Shown piece after piece: positions 52,685 through 61,761 of a stretch of 64,000 nucleotides of DNA (position 1 is the first letter of the stretch; every line of letters begins with the position of its first letter). The stretch spans positions 2,542,001 through 2,606,000 of the forward strand of contig NZ_AP024322.1 in NCBI RefSeq assembly GCF_018408855.1, read 5' to 3'. The position numbers and the translations under genes are program-made. Origin of the DNA: Caballeronia sp. NK8. Its GTDB lineage: Bacteria > Pseudomonadota > Gammaproteobacteria > Burkholderiales > Burkholderiaceae. The notes under the pieces were generated by a model that saw only the letters and a program-made list of their open reading frames with translations, searched no databases and had not been told where the DNA came from.

Positions 52685-53980
52685 ATGCAGCTCCTCACGA
52701 TCGGAATCAACCACCACACTGCGCCTGTCGCCCTGCGCGAACGCGTGGCGTTTCCGCTCGAACAGCTCAAACCCGCGCTGGGCGCGCTGAAGGATGTCTG
52801 GCTGGGCCCGCTCGCGAAGGCATCGCCTGAAGCGGCCATCCTTTCGACCTGCAACCGCACCGAGCTCTACTGCGCCACGGACAACTCCGCCGCCCGCGAA
52901 GCCGCGCTTCAGTGGCTCTCCAAGTACCACAACATCCCCGTTCCCGATCTTGCGCCGCATGTCTATGCGTTGCCGCAGTCGGAAGCCGTGCGCCACGCGT
53001 TCCGCGTCGCCTCGGGGCTGGACTCGATGGTGCTCGGCGAAACGCAAATCGTCGGACAAATGAAGGATGCCGTGCGTACGGCGTCCGAAGCCGGCGCGCT
53101 CGGCACGTATCTGAACCAGTTGTTCCAGCGCACCTTCGCCGTCGCGAAGGAAGTACGCACGACGACCGAAATCGGCGCGCAGTCGGTGTCGATGGCCGCC
53201 GCCGCCGTGCGTCTCGCGCAGCGCATCTTCGAGAACATTTCGAGCCAGCGCGTGCTGTTCATCGGCGCGGGCGAAATGATCGAGCTCTGCGCGACGCACT
53301 TTGCTGCGCAGAATCCGCGCGAACTGGTCGTCGCGAACCGCACGGCCGAGCGCGGCGAAAAGCTTGCGAGCCGCTTCAACGGCCGCGCGATTCCGCTCTC
53401 CGAACTGCCCGCGCGCATGCACGAGTTCGACATCATCGTGTCGTGCACGGCCTCGACGCTGCCGATCATCGGTCTCGGCGCGGTCGAACGTGCGGTGCGC
53501 GCGCGCCGCCATCGCCCGATCTTCATGGTCGATCTCGCCGTGCCGCGCGACATCGAGCCTGAAGCCGGCAATCTGCACGATGTCTTCCTGTACACCGTCG
53601 ACGATCTCGGCGCGATCGTGCGTGAAGGCAACGCGTCGCGTCAGGCCGCGGTCGCGCAGGCGGAAGCGATCATCGAGACGCGCGTCGCGAATTTCATGCA
53701 GTGGCTCGATGCGCGCAGCATCGTGCCCGTCATCCGCCACATGCACACGCAGGCGGACACGCTGCGCCGCGCCGAAGTCGAGCGCGCGCGCAAGATGCTC
53801 GCGCGCGGCGACGATCCGGCCGCCGTGCTCGAAGCGCTGTCGCAATCGCTCACGAACAAGCTGATTCACGGCCCGACACACGCGCTCAACCGCGCGAGCC
53901 GCGAAGAGCGCAGCCAGCTCATCGACCTGATGAGCGGTTTCTATCGACACGGCTCGTCGTCCGATTCGTCGGAACGTTAG
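52685..53980 (+). CDS. hemA: HemA, glutamyl-tRNA reductase
   Basis: First committed enzyme of C5-pathway heme synthesis; reduces glutamyl-tRNA to glutamate-1-semialdehyde with NADPH. The 431-residue protein starts [21 protein letters not shown]. It has the catalytic cysteine C56 in [11 protein letters not shown], the [15 protein letters not shown] motif near residue 114 and the NADPH-binding [13 protein letters not shown] near residue 194. The C-terminal dimerisation helix follows from about residue 325. prfA and prmC follow downstream, the widespread hemA-prfA-prmC order. Confidence 0.96.
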   Translation: MQLLTIGINHHTAPVALRERVAFPLEQLKPALGALKDVWLGPLAKASPEAAILSTCNRTELYCATDNSAAREAALQWLSKYHNIPVPDLAPHVYALPQSEAVRHAFRVASGLDSMVLGETQIVGQMKDAVRTASEAGALGTYLNQLFQRTFAVAKEVRTTTEIGAQSVSMAAAAVRLAQRIFENISSQRVLFIGAGEMIELCATHFAAQNPRELVVANRTAERGEKLASRFNGRAIPLSELPARMHEFDIIVSCTASTLPIIGLGAVERAVRARRHRPIFMVDLAVPRDIEPEAGNLHDVFLYTVDDLGAIVREGNASRQAAVAQAEAIIETRVANFMQWLDARSIVPVIRHMHTQADTLRRAEVERARKMLARGDDPAAVLEALSQSLTNKLIHGPTHALNRASREERSQLIDLMSGFYRHGSSSDSSER

Positions 53981-54077
53981 CGGCCTTCTCTTTGCTATTC
54001 TCAAATGCCCCGCGCGGCTAGCGTGGCGGCTCCCTGATCGCAGTATTTCCTGGCGCTGACCGCGCCGATTCCGCCCG

Positions 54078-55160
54078 ATGAAAACGAGCATGCAAAGCAA
54101 GCTCGACCAGCTTGCAAAACGGCAGGTCGATCTCAACGAACTGTTGAGCCGCGAAGACGTGACAGCCGATATGGACCAGTATCGGAAACTGACGCGGGAG
54201 CACGCGGAAATCAGCCCGATCGTCGATCAATACGCACTCTGGCGTCAGGCGCTGACCGACGAAGCCACCGCGCAGGAACTGCTCTCCGATCCGTCGATGC
54301 GCGATTTCGCCGAAGAAGAGATCGGCGAGGCGCGCGAGCGCATGGTGAAGATCGAAGGCGATTTGCAGACGATGCTCTTGCCGAAAGATCCGAACGACGA
54401 CCGCAACATCTTCATCGAAATCCGCGCGGGCACCGGCGGCGACGAATCCGCGCTGTTCGCGGGCGATCTGCTGCGCATGTATCTGCGTTACGCGGAACGC
54501 AACCGCTGGACCGCCGAGACGATGTCCGAGAGCGTGTCTGATCTCGGCGGCTACAAGGAAGTGATCGTGCGGATCGCGGGACAAAGCGCGTATTCGCGGC
54601 TCAAGTTCGAATCGGGCGGGCATCGCGTGCAACGCGTGCCGGCGACCGAAACGCAGGGACGCATCCATACGTCGGCGTGTACGGTCGCGGTGATGCCGGA
54701 AGCCGATGAAATCAGCGAAGTCGTGATCAATCCGGCGGATTTGCGCATCGACACGTTTCGCGCGTCGGGCGCGGGCGGCCAGCACATCAACAAGACGGAT
54801 TCCGCCGTGCGCGTGACGCACTTGCCGACGGGCATCGTCGTCGAATGTCAGGACGACCGCTCGCAGCACAAGAACAAGGATCGCGCGCTGAAAGTGCTCG
54901 CCGCGCGCATCAAGGACAAGCAGTATCACGAGCAGCACGCTAAGGAAGCCGCGACGCGCAAGAGTCTGATCGGCTCGGGCGACCGCTCGGAGCGCATCCG
55001 CACGTACAACTTCCCGCAAGGGCGCATGACGGATCACCGCATCAATCTGACGCTCTACAAGCTCGAATACATCATGGACGGCGATCTCGACGAGATGATC
55101 GCCTCGCTGGTTTCCGAGCATCAGGCCGAGCTGCTTGCCGCGCTCGGTGAAACCGAGTGA
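54078..55160 (+). CDS. prfA: PrfA, peptide chain release factor 1
   Basis: Recognises UAA and UAG stop codons and triggers peptide release. The 360-residue protein has the codon-recognition PAT motif in [15 protein letters not shown] near residue 188 and the catalytic GGQ in [15 protein letters not shown] near residue 235. This GGQ glutamine is the methylation target of PrmC, whose gene overlaps downstream. It lies 97 bp after hemA. Confidence 0.97.
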   Translation: MKTSMQSKLDQLAKRQVDLNELLSREDVTADMDQYRKLTREHAEISPIVDQYALWRQALTDEATAQELLSDPSMRDFAEEEIGEARERMVKIEGDLQTMLLPKDPNDDRNIFIEIRAGTGGDESALFAGDLLRMYLRYAERNRWTAETMSESVSDLGGYKEVIVRIAGQSAYSRLKFESGGHRVQRVPATETQGRIHTSACTVAVMPEADEISEVVINPADLRIDTFRASGAGGQHINKTDSAVRVTHLPTGIVVECQDDRSQHKNKDRALKVLAARIKDKQYHEQHAKEAATRKSLIGSGDRSERIRTYNFPQGRMTDHRINLTLYKLEYIMDGDLDEMIASLVSEHQAELLAALGETE

Positions 55161-55993
55161 GCACCGCGGCCGACTTGCTGCGCACTGCCGGACTGCCGCA
55201 ACTCGAAGCGCGCATCCTGCTGATGCATGTGCTCGGCTGGCGGCGCACGGAACTCATCACGCGCGATGGCGAAGCGCTCGAGCACGATGCCATCGCGCGT
55301 TTCGAAGCGCTCGCGGCGCGTCGCCTGAACGGCGAACCCATCGCGCAACTGACCGGCAAGCGCGAATTCTTCGGCCTCGAATTCGACGTGACACCGGACG
55401 TGCTGATTCCGCGCCCGGAAACCGAATTGCTCGTGGAACTCGCACTCGAAGCCATCGCCGATACGCCGAACGCGCGCGTGCTCGATCTCGGCACGGGAAC
55501 GGGCGCAATCGCGATCTCGCTCGCTCACGCGCGGCCCGATGCGCGCGTGTGGGCGGTCGATCGCTCGAACGCGGCGCTCGATGTCGCACGCGGCAATGCG
55601 CGCGCGCTGCTCGATGCGGCACGCGCGGGCGGCCCGGTCTCATTCGTTCAAAGCGACTGGACGGGCAACGTCGACCCATCGTTGCTGTTCGAAGCGATCG
55701 TCAGCAATCCGCCTTATATCGCGAGCGACGATCCGCATCTCGAACAAGGCGACTTGCGCTTCGAACCGCGCGGCGCGCTCACCGACGACGCCGACGGCTT
55801 GTCCGCGATCCGCACGATCATCGGGAACGCGCCGTTTCTGCTGGCGAATCGCGGCGCGCTGTGGCTCGAACACGGCTACGATCAGGCCGATGACGTGCGT
55901 GCGCTGCTCAAGGCGCGCGGCTTCACCGACGTGCGCTCGATGCGCGATCTCGCGGGCATCGAACGCTGCTCCGGCGGACTTTTCACGGCTTGA
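55157..55993 (+). CDS. prmC: PrmC (HemK), release factor glutamine methyltransferase (GTG start)
   Basis: Methylates the GGQ glutamine of RF1 and RF2. The start GTG overlaps the prfA stop as GTGA, giving 278 residues. The SAM-binding motif is [16 protein letters not shown] near residue 114, and the substrate-glutamine motif NPPYIAS is near residue 188. An N-terminal helical domain ([20 protein letters not shown]) is present as in E. coli PrmC. Confidence 0.96.
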   Translation: MSTAADLLRTAGLPQLEARILLMHVLGWRRTELITRDGEALEHDAIARFEALAARRLNGEPIAQLTGKREFFGLEFDVTPDVLIPRPETELLVELALEAIADTPNARVLDLGTGTGAIAISLAHARPDARVWAVDRSNAALDVARGNARALLDAARAGGPVSFVQSDWTGNVDPSLLFEAIVSNPPYIASDDPHLEQGDLRFEPRGALTDDADGLSAIRTIIGNAPFLLANRGALWLEHGYDQADDVRALLKARGFTDVRSMRDLAGIERCSGGLFTA

Positions 55994-56076
55994 GCGCCGG
56001 GCCGCGATCAGCCCGCGAAACCGAAATCCGCTATCATTTCAACCATCAATCCACCGACTTCAAGCGCAGGAACGCC

Positions 56077-56388
56077 ATGGACACGCAAGAACGCATCAAG
56101 CAGATCGTCGATCAGAACCCGGTCGTCCTCTTCATGAAGGGCACCGCGCAATTCCCGATGTGCGGTTTCTCCGGCCGCGCCATTCAAGTGCTCAAGGCAT
56201 GCGGCGTCGATCAGATCAAGACCGTGAACGTCCTCGAAGACGATGAGGTTCGCCAAGGCATCAAGCAATTCTCCAACTGGCCGACCATTCCGCAGCTTTA
56301 CGTGAACGGCGAGTTCATCGGCGGTTCGGACATCATGATGGAGATGTATCAGTCGGGCGAACTGCAACAGCTTTTCGCCGCCGCCTGA
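56077..56388 (+). CDS. grxD: GrxD, monothiol glutaredoxin (CGFS type)
   Basis: A 103-residue glutaredoxin with the monothiol active site C-G-F-S in [14 protein letters not shown], plus [19 protein letters not shown]. Such proteins carry [2Fe-2S] clusters bound with glutathione and deliver them to targets, often with BolA. The ATG with CAGGA upstream is chosen over an earlier in-frame codon. It follows prmC closely on the same strand. Confidence 0.95.
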   Translation: MDTQERIKQIVDQNPVVLFMKGTAQFPMCGFSGRAIQVLKACGVDQIKTVNVLEDDEVRQGIKQFSNWPTIPQLYVNGEFIGGSDIMMEMYQSGELQQLFAAA

Positions 56389-56399
56389 GTTCTTTGCAA

Positions 56400-56999
56400 G
56401 TGAGCGCGCCCGCTGCCGCAACGCGACGGCTCATCGTCGCGATAACCGGTGCAACGGGCGCCATCTACGGCGTACGTCTGCTCGAGACGCTCCGCCGGCT
56501 GGGCGGCGTAGAGACGCATCTGCTCGTTTCCAGCGCCGGCTGGCTGAATATTCAGCACGAGCTCGATCTCGACAAAGCCACCGTCCACGCGCTGGCCGAT
56601 GTCGTCCACAGCGTGCGCGACGTCGGCGCGAGCATCGCCTCGGGTTCCTTCGCGACCGACGGCATGGTCGTCGCGCCCTGCTCGATGCGCACGCTGGCCA
56701 GCATCGCGCACGGTCTCTCCGACAATCTCATCACCCGCGCCGCCGACGTCGTGTTGAAGGAGCGCCGCCGCCTCGTGCTGCTCGTGCGCGAAACGCCGCT
56801 CAATCTCGCGCATCTGCGCAACATGACGGCCGTCACCGAAATGGGCGGCGTGATCTTCCCGCCGCTGCCCGCGTTCTATCAGAAGCCTGCGACCATCGAC
56901 GACATGGTCGATCACACGGTCGCGCGTGTCATCGATCTGTTTGGCCTTGCGCAGCCTGTCGCGTCCGCCTGGCAAGGACTTCGCGGCGAAACCGACTGA
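56400..56999 (+). CDS. ubiX: UbiX, flavin prenyltransferase (probable GTG start)
   Basis: Makes prenylated FMN, the cofactor of the UbiD decarboxylase in ubiquinone synthesis. The protein is about 199 residues from the GTG at 56400; a TTG two codons earlier is also open. Flavoprotein motifs are [17 protein letters not shown] near residue 14, [28 protein letters not shown] (split, near residue 92) and the [22 protein letters not shown] segment. The ribosome-binding site is weak. It is 11 bp after grxD. Confidence 0.93.
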   Translation: MSAPAAATRRLIVAITGATGAIYGVRLLETLRRLGGVETHLLVSSAGWLNIQHELDLDKATVHALADVVHSVRDVGASIASGSFATDGMVVAPCSMRTLASIAHGLSDNLITRAADVVLKERRRLVLLVRETPLNLAHLRNMTAVTEMGGVIFPPLPAFYQKPATIDDMVDHTVARVIDLFGLAQPVASAWQGLRGETD

Positions 57000-57109
57000 C
57001 GTCCTTGAGATTGACAACAACGGCGACACAATTCGTTGCCGCCTGCGCTGTTTATCAACCCGGATCGCGGCCCTACATTCATGGGAATCCCACAGGAATT
57101 CTTGCCGCC

Positions 57110-57895
57110 ATGAGCCGACTGCCCACCGTTTTCATTTCCCACGGCGCACCGACATTGCCGATCGACCCGTCGATGCCGTCCGCCGAATTCGCCTCGCTCG
57201 CACAAACGCTGCCGCGTCCGCGCGCCATTCTGATGTTGTCCGCGCATTGGGGCACGGCGCAACCTGTGGCGAGCACCGCCGAGCGGCCTGAGACGATCCA
57301 CGATTTCTACGGGTTTCCGCGCGCACTCTACGAACTGCGTTATCCGGCGCCCGGCGCACCCGATCTGGCGAAGCGCGCCGCCGCCTTGCTCGGAAAACAG
57401 GATATTCCCGCCGCGACGACCGATCACGGCCTCGATCACGGCGCGTGGGTGCCGTTGCTGCTGATGTTCCCCGACGCCGATGTGCCCGTCGCCCAGCTAT
57501 CGATCCAGCCGAGGCTCGACGCCGCGCATCATTTCCGCATCGGCCGGGCGCTGCGCGATCTGCGCGATGACGGCGTGATGATCGTTGGTTCCGGGCAGAT
57601 CACGCACAATCTGCGCATGGCCGATTTCAGCGCGCGGCCCGAAGACGCCGATCCGCGCGTGACTGAATTCACCGACTGGTTCGAGGACCGCATGGCCGAA
57701 CGCGACATCGACGCCCTGCTCGGCTATCGCGCCCGCGCGCCGCACGCCGCGCTGATGCATCCGACCGACGAGCATCTGCTGCCGGTCTTCAGCGCGCTCG
57801 GCGCAGCGGCGGATGATTATCGGCTGGGCATTCAGTCGCTCGGCACGTTCCAGCGCGCGCTCGCCATGACGAACTACGTTTTTGCGGACGATTGA
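57110..57895 (+). CDS. ygiD: DODA-type extradiol aromatic ring-opening dioxygenase (YgiD-like)
   Basis: Single-domain class III extradiol dioxygenase of the 4,5-DOPA dioxygenase group; 261 residues from MSRLPTVFISHGAP. Conserved histidines are seen in FISHGAPT, LSAHWGTA, DHGLDHGAWVPL and GSGQITHNL, consistent with the non-heme iron/zinc site. The true substrate in bacteria is uncertain. The start is chosen from family resemblance; AGGA lies somewhat far upstream (14 bases). Convergent with the permease gene. Confidence 0.88.
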   Translation: MSRLPTVFISHGAPTLPIDPSMPSAEFASLAQTLPRPRAILMLSAHWGTAQPVASTAERPETIHDFYGFPRALYELRYPAPGAPDLAKRAAALLGKQDIPAATTDHGLDHGAWVPLLLMFPDADVPVAQLSIQPRLDAAHHFRIGRALRDLRDDGVMIVGSGQITHNLRMADFSARPEDADPRVTEFTDWFEDRMAERDIDALLGYRARAPHAALMHPTDEHLLPVFSALGAAADDYRLGIQSLGTFQRALAMTNYVFADD

Positions 57896-57919
57896 CGCCG
57901 ACGCCGCGCTGAAAATAAA

Positions 57920-57947
57920 AAGCCCGCCTGATCGCTCAGGCGGGCTT
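57920..57947. terminator. Terminator between the dioxygenase and permease genes
   Basis: Perfect 12-bp stem AAGCCCGCCTGA / TCAGGCGGGCTT with a TCGC loop. The best T-tract (TTTTATTTTC) is on the minus strand, so it mainly stops the permease transcript; it may act in both directions. Confidence 0.85.
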
Positions 57948-57966
57948 CGTCGTGAAGCGGAACAAC

Positions 57967-59559
57967 TCACGCGCCGACGTCGTGAAGAATGTCGTCGCGG
58001 CTTTCGCGCTCGTCGAGGTACGCCGTGCGATAACCCGTGTGCACGCCCCAGTAATAGAAAATCAGCGCCAGCACGGCTACCGCGGCCATGTCCCAGCCGT
58101 ACGGAAGCAATCCGCTACCGCCAAAGTCCTTGCTGCCGATCAGCGACATCACCGCCATCGACGGCAGATAGGTCACGAGCCACCACGCCGCCTTGAGATC
58201 GCGGCCCCAGCCCGCAAAGCCCGTCTTGCTTTGAAAGTAGAAATAGACCGGCAGCGCGACGACCATCAGCAGAATGATCTCGCCGGTCAGCGGCCATTTC
58301 GCCCAGAACAGCACGAGCGACGCGCAAACGAACGCGAACGGCGCGATCACGCACATCAGCGGCAACTTGAGCGGACGATCGAGATCGGAGGCCGAGCGGC
58401 GCAGCGCCATCAGGCTGACGGGACCGGTGAGATACGAGATCACCGTGGCGACCGAAATCACCGCCGCGAGCGAACTCCAGCCACGGAAGAAAAACAGGAA
58501 CACGAACGCGACGCACAGGTTGAACCACATCGCCGGACGCGGCACGCCGTAGAACGGATGCACGACGCCGAAGATCTTCGGCATCGTATTGTTACGCTGC
58601 ATCGCGTAGATCATGCGGGTGGTCGTCGCCATGTAGGTCGTGCCGGTGCCGCTCGGGCTGACGAACGCATCGACGTAAAGCAGGATCGCGAGCCAGTTCA
58701 GATTCAGCGCGAGCGCCAGTTCCGCGAACGGCGACGCGAAGTTGAAATGCGACCAGCCCTTCATCACGTCCGCCGGATTCACCGCGCCGATATACGCGAC
58801 CTGCAGCAGCACGTAGATCACGAGCGCAAGCAAGATCGAGCCGATCACGGCGAACGGCACGCTGCGCGACGGGTTCCGCGCCTCGCCGGCGAGGTTGATC
58901 GGGCTCTGGAAGCCGTTGAAACTGAAGACGATGCCGCTCGTCGCCACCGCCGTCAGCACGGCCGGCCAGCCGTACGGCGCGAAATCGGACGTGGTGCCGA
59001 AGTTCTCCGCATGGAAGCCGGTGTAGACGAGGCCGGCGATCGTCGCGCCAGGAATCAGGAACTTGAAGATCGTGATCGCGGAATTGGCCCGCGCGAACAC
59101 TTTCACGCCCCAGTAGTTCAGCATGAAGTAGACGATCACCAGCAGCGCCGAGAGCGCGATGCCCATCGGCGTAAGCGACTCGTTGACGAACAGCGCGTGC
59201 GCCCAGTCATACGGCCAGGTGCTCATGTATTGAATCGACGCTTCAGCTTCGATGGGAATCACCGAAACGATCGCGATCCAGTTGGCCCACGCGCTGATGA
59301 AACCGACCAGCGCGCCGTGCGAGTAGCGCGCGTAGCGCACCATGCCGCCGGATTCGGGGAACATCGCGCCGAGTTCGGCATAGGTCAGTGCGATCGCCAG
59401 AATGACGACCGCGCCGATCACCCATGCGACGATCGCAGCCGGCCCGGCGATCTTGGCAGCCTTCCACGCGCCAAACAGCCAGCCCGACCCGATGATGGAT
59501 CCGAGGCCGGTCAGCATCAGGGCCATCGGCCCGATATTTCTTTGTATCGAACTCTTCAA
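57967..59559 (-). CDS. APC-superfamily amino acid permease (TTG start)
   Basis: Twelve or more hydrophobic segments in 530 residues. The N-terminal family motif NIGPMALMLTGLGSIIGSGWLFG near residue 9 (split) and the GEARNPSRSVPFAV loop near residue 223 mark an amino acid/polyamine/organocation transporter. It is similar in length and layout to aspartate:proton symporters; the substrate is not certain. The frame is open 52 codons further upstream, but that part is arginine-rich and unlike a transporter N-terminus. The TTG at 59559, with GGAG seven bases before it, gives the sequence LKSSIQRN and is the best start. Confidence 0.85.
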   Translation of the reverse strand: MKSSIQRNIGPMALMLTGLGSIIGSGWLFGAWKAAKIAGPAAIVAWVIGAVVILAIALTYAELGAMFPESGGMVRYARYSHGALVGFISAWANWIAIVSVIPIEAEASIQYMSTWPYDWAHALFVNESLTPMGIALSALLVIVYFMLNYWGVKVFARANSAITIFKFLIPGATIAGLVYTGFHAENFGTTSDFAPYGWPAVLTAVATSGIVFSFNGFQSPINLAGEARNPSRSVPFAVIGSILLALVIYVLLQVAYIGAVNPADVMKGWSHFNFASPFAELALALNLNWLAILLYVDAFVSPSGTGTTYMATTTRMIYAMQRNNTMPKIFGVVHPFYGVPRPAMWFNLCVAFVFLFFFRGWSSLAAVISVATVISYLTGPVSLMALRRSASDLDRPLKLPLMCVIAPFAFVCASLVLFWAKWPLTGEIILLMVVALPVYFYFQSKTGFAGWGRDLKAAWWLVTYLPSMAVMSLIGSKDFGGSGLLPYGWDMAAVAVLALIFYYWGVHTGYRTAYLDERESRDDILHDVGA

Positions 59560-59813
59560 ACTCTCTCTCCAGTGTCTCGCGCCACGCGCGCATCGCCACG
59601 AAACGCGGTCATTTTTTCGACCTCGCGACGATGCCGGTGCAACTGTTAAGTCGGCGCGTAGCTTACCGGTTGCACCTTTCGTTTGCAGTGCATGCTGAGA
59701 AAAAGTTCGCCCCAATTTGGGGTTTTTGTAGGCTGATCGCTACCGAAATTGCAAGTCTTGTAAATTTTGCTTACGTATCTCGAAAAAATCCCTTCGGAGT
59801 TGTCGGATATTAA
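59560..59813. other. Spacer between the divergent permease and cold-shock genes
   Basis: No supported ORF. The part after 59700 is AT-richer. A small CCCCA / TGGGG hairpin followed by TTTTT (59710-59727) looks like a weak plus-strand terminator, though no plus-strand gene precedes it closely. Confidence 0.4.
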
Positions 59814-59842
59814 TTGACCCAGAAATCGTTTCGCCGTATAAA
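59814..59842 (+). promoter_or_regulatory. Promoter of the cold-shock gene
   Basis: TTGACC (59814-59819), a 17-bp spacer and TATAAA (59837-59842), an almost perfect sigma70 promoter. Transcription would begin near 59849 and leave an untranslated leader of about 138 nt before the ATG. This is typical for cold-shock mRNAs that are regulated through leader structure. Confidence 0.8.
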
Positions 59843-59986
59843 GCTTCTTGCAGGATTTCAAGTGGCGAGTGAATTGGTCTTTTCGAGTTCGCCATCACGG
59901 TACTCCGGTTGGTCCCATTGCCCCTTCCTTGATTTTCCGCACCCTTGGGCTTCGGCCTTATTCATCAATTTTTTGGAATACGTAAC

Positions 59987-60190
59987 ATGGAAACCGGTAC
60001 CGTCAAGTGGTTCAATGACGCAAAGGGCTTTGGCTTCATCACTCCGGATGGCGGCGGCGAAGATCTGTTCGCGCACTTCTCGGAAATCCGCATCGAAGGC
60101 TTCAAGACGCTTCAGGAAAACCAAAAGGTTTCCTACGAAGTGAAGACTGGCCCGAAGGGCAAGCAAGCAGCAAACATCAAGCCGGTCTAA
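59987..60190 (+). CDS. cspA: Cold-shock domain protein (CspA family)
   Basis: A 67-residue OB-fold protein that binds single-stranded RNA/DNA and melts RNA structure. The RNP motifs are KGFGFITPD near residue 15 and DLFAHFSEI near residue 27; [14 protein letters not shown] is the usual N-terminus. The ATG is preceded by TTGGAA. It has its own strong promoter and terminator. Which of several paralogues it is, and whether it is cold-induced, cannot be told from this sequence. Confidence 0.95.
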   Translation: METGTVKWFNDAKGFGFITPDGGGEDLFAHFSEIRIEGFKTLQENQKVSYEVKTGPKGKQAANIKPV

Positions 60191-60210
60191 GACCCGCTAC
60201 GATTTATGCA

Positions 60211-60236
60211 AAAAACCCCGCCTCGGCGGGGTTTTT
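60211..60236 (+). terminator. Terminator of the cold-shock gene
   Basis: AAAAACCCCGCC / GGCGGGGTTTTT with a tight two-base centre, about 20 bp after the stop codon. It may also serve the convergent Hsp70-like gene from the other side. Confidence 0.9.
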
Positions 60237-60268
60237 CTTTTTTCTGGCGCGCGCAGAGTACGCGGGCG

Positions 60269-61525
60269 TCACGCGAAAACGCGTTGGGCGTAGATCCCGA
60301 GTCCCTTCGCCACGCTGGCGAGGCGATCGCCGAACACCGGCTGCGCAGCGGGAAACGCCGCCGACAGCGCCTCCGACAGGAATCGCAGCCCCGTCGTCCC
60401 GCCCGTGAAATAGACTGCGTCGACGTCTTCAGGCGCCACGCCCGCCCGTCTGAGCGTTTCCTGCGCCGCCTCAACGATTCGCCGCGTCTCGTCCGCCCCG
60501 GCCGCGATCAGTTGCGCCTCGTCGAAAGCGACGCGCAGCGCTTCTTCCACCTCTTCCATATCGATTTCGGTCGTGCCGCCCGCCGCCACATCGATCTTCG
60601 CTTCCTCCGCGTGCGCCGTCAGCGCGTGCCCGAGCCGGCGATCCACGACGCGCATCAGGCGATCGTGATGGCGCGTGTCGGTGTAGAGATGGCGCATCAG
60701 TTGCAGCTCGCTCACGCGCTTCGGCGTGTAGACCGTGTTGATCAGATGCCAGGTCGCGAGATCGAAGTACACGGGGCTCGGCAGTTCGCGTCCTTTGGGA
60801 TCGAGCGCCTGGTAGCCGAGTTCGCGCAGCACGGTCACGAGTTCCACGCGGCGGTCGAAGTCCGTGCCCGCGACATGCACGCCATGATGCGCGAGCACGT
60901 CGTCCTTGCGCTCCAGACGATGCGCGCGCTCCGGGCCGACGCGCACGAGTGAAAAGTCCGACGTACCGCCGCCGATATCCGCGACCAGCACGAGCCCTTC
61001 TTTTGTCAGGCCCGCTTCGTAATCGAAGGCCGCGGCGATCGGTTCGTACTGGAAATGGATTTCGCGCAAGCCGACCGCGTGCGCGCACGCTTCGAGCTGC
61101 TTTTGCGCGAGGTGATCCGCGCGCGGATCGTCGTCGACGAAAAAGACCGGGCGGCCGAGCACCGCGCGGGTGAGCGGTTCGGCGGCGAGCGCCTGCGCCT
61201 TTTGCTTCAGATGCTGCAGAAAGAGCGTGATGACGTCGGTGTATTTGATCGCCGAGCCATCGCCGAGATCGGTGCTGTTGTCCGCGAGCGGCGAGCCGAG
61301 GATGCTCTTCATCGAACGCATCAGACGGCCGTCGAAGCCGTCGATGTATGCCTCGAGCGCCGCGCGGCCGTAGGACTGGCTGTTCTCGTCGGTGTTGAAG
61401 AAGACGGCGGTGGGCAGCGTGGTCGCCTCCCCTTCGACGGGCGCAAGCCGGATCGACAGGCCGTCAGGAAGAGCGACGGCGGAATTCGACGTGCCGAAGT
61501 CAATCGCGCAATAAGTCATGGGCAT
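60269..61525 (-). CDS. yegD: Hsp70-like protein (YegD type)
   Basis: A 418-residue actin/Hsp70-fold protein. Phosphate-binding loops are CAIDFGTSNSAVALPDG near residue 6 and LVADIGGGTSDFSLVRVG near residue 195; the adenosine-site motif VYFTGGTTGLRF is near residue 380. It lacks the substrate-binding domain of DnaK, as expected for YegD-like proteins, and no co-chaperone lies nearby. The ATG MPMTYC is taken; a second ATG two codons later is equally possible. Confidence 0.88.
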   Translation of the reverse strand: MPMTYCAIDFGTSNSAVALPDGLSIRLAPVEGEATTLPTAVFFNTDENSQSYGRAALEAYIDGFDGRLMRSMKSILGSPLADNSTDLGDGSAIKYTDVITLFLQHLKQKAQALAAEPLTRAVLGRPVFFVDDDPRADHLAQKQLEACAHAVGLREIHFQYEPIAAAFDYEAGLTKEGLVLVADIGGGTSDFSLVRVGPERAHRLERKDDVLAHHGVHVAGTDFDRRVELVTVLRELGYQALDPKGRELPSPVYFDLATWHLINTVYTPKRVSELQLMRHLYTDTRHHDRLMRVVDRRLGHALTAHAEEAKIDVAAGGTTEIDMEEVEEALRVAFDEAQLIAAGADETRRIVEAAQETLRRAGVAPEDVDAVYFTGGTTGLRFLSEALSAAFPAAQPVFGDRLASVAKGLGIYAQRVFA

Positions 61526-61761
61526 CGGCGGCGTCGCTCAGGGGACGCCGCAATCAAACATGGACGGCGTTTTTAACACGTTCCGGGACGGGCATCAATC
61601 GCATTCAAGCCATTTTTAAACCATTGAGGCTATTCAACAAAAGCGGAATGCAACTTGCTCGACAGGCGGCAATTTGTTCATTCTCTTGCGTGCCTGATCT
61701 CAGTGAAGCACGCTTCAGTCCCATGAGCGTAACGGAACCCGCCGTGCAACAGGAGAATCGT

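Noticed and set aside
59710-59727. Small CCCCA/TGGGG hairpin with five T as a real terminator
   Set aside because: Only five base pairs with a 3-nt loop, and no plus-strand gene ends nearby. It may be a chance structure.
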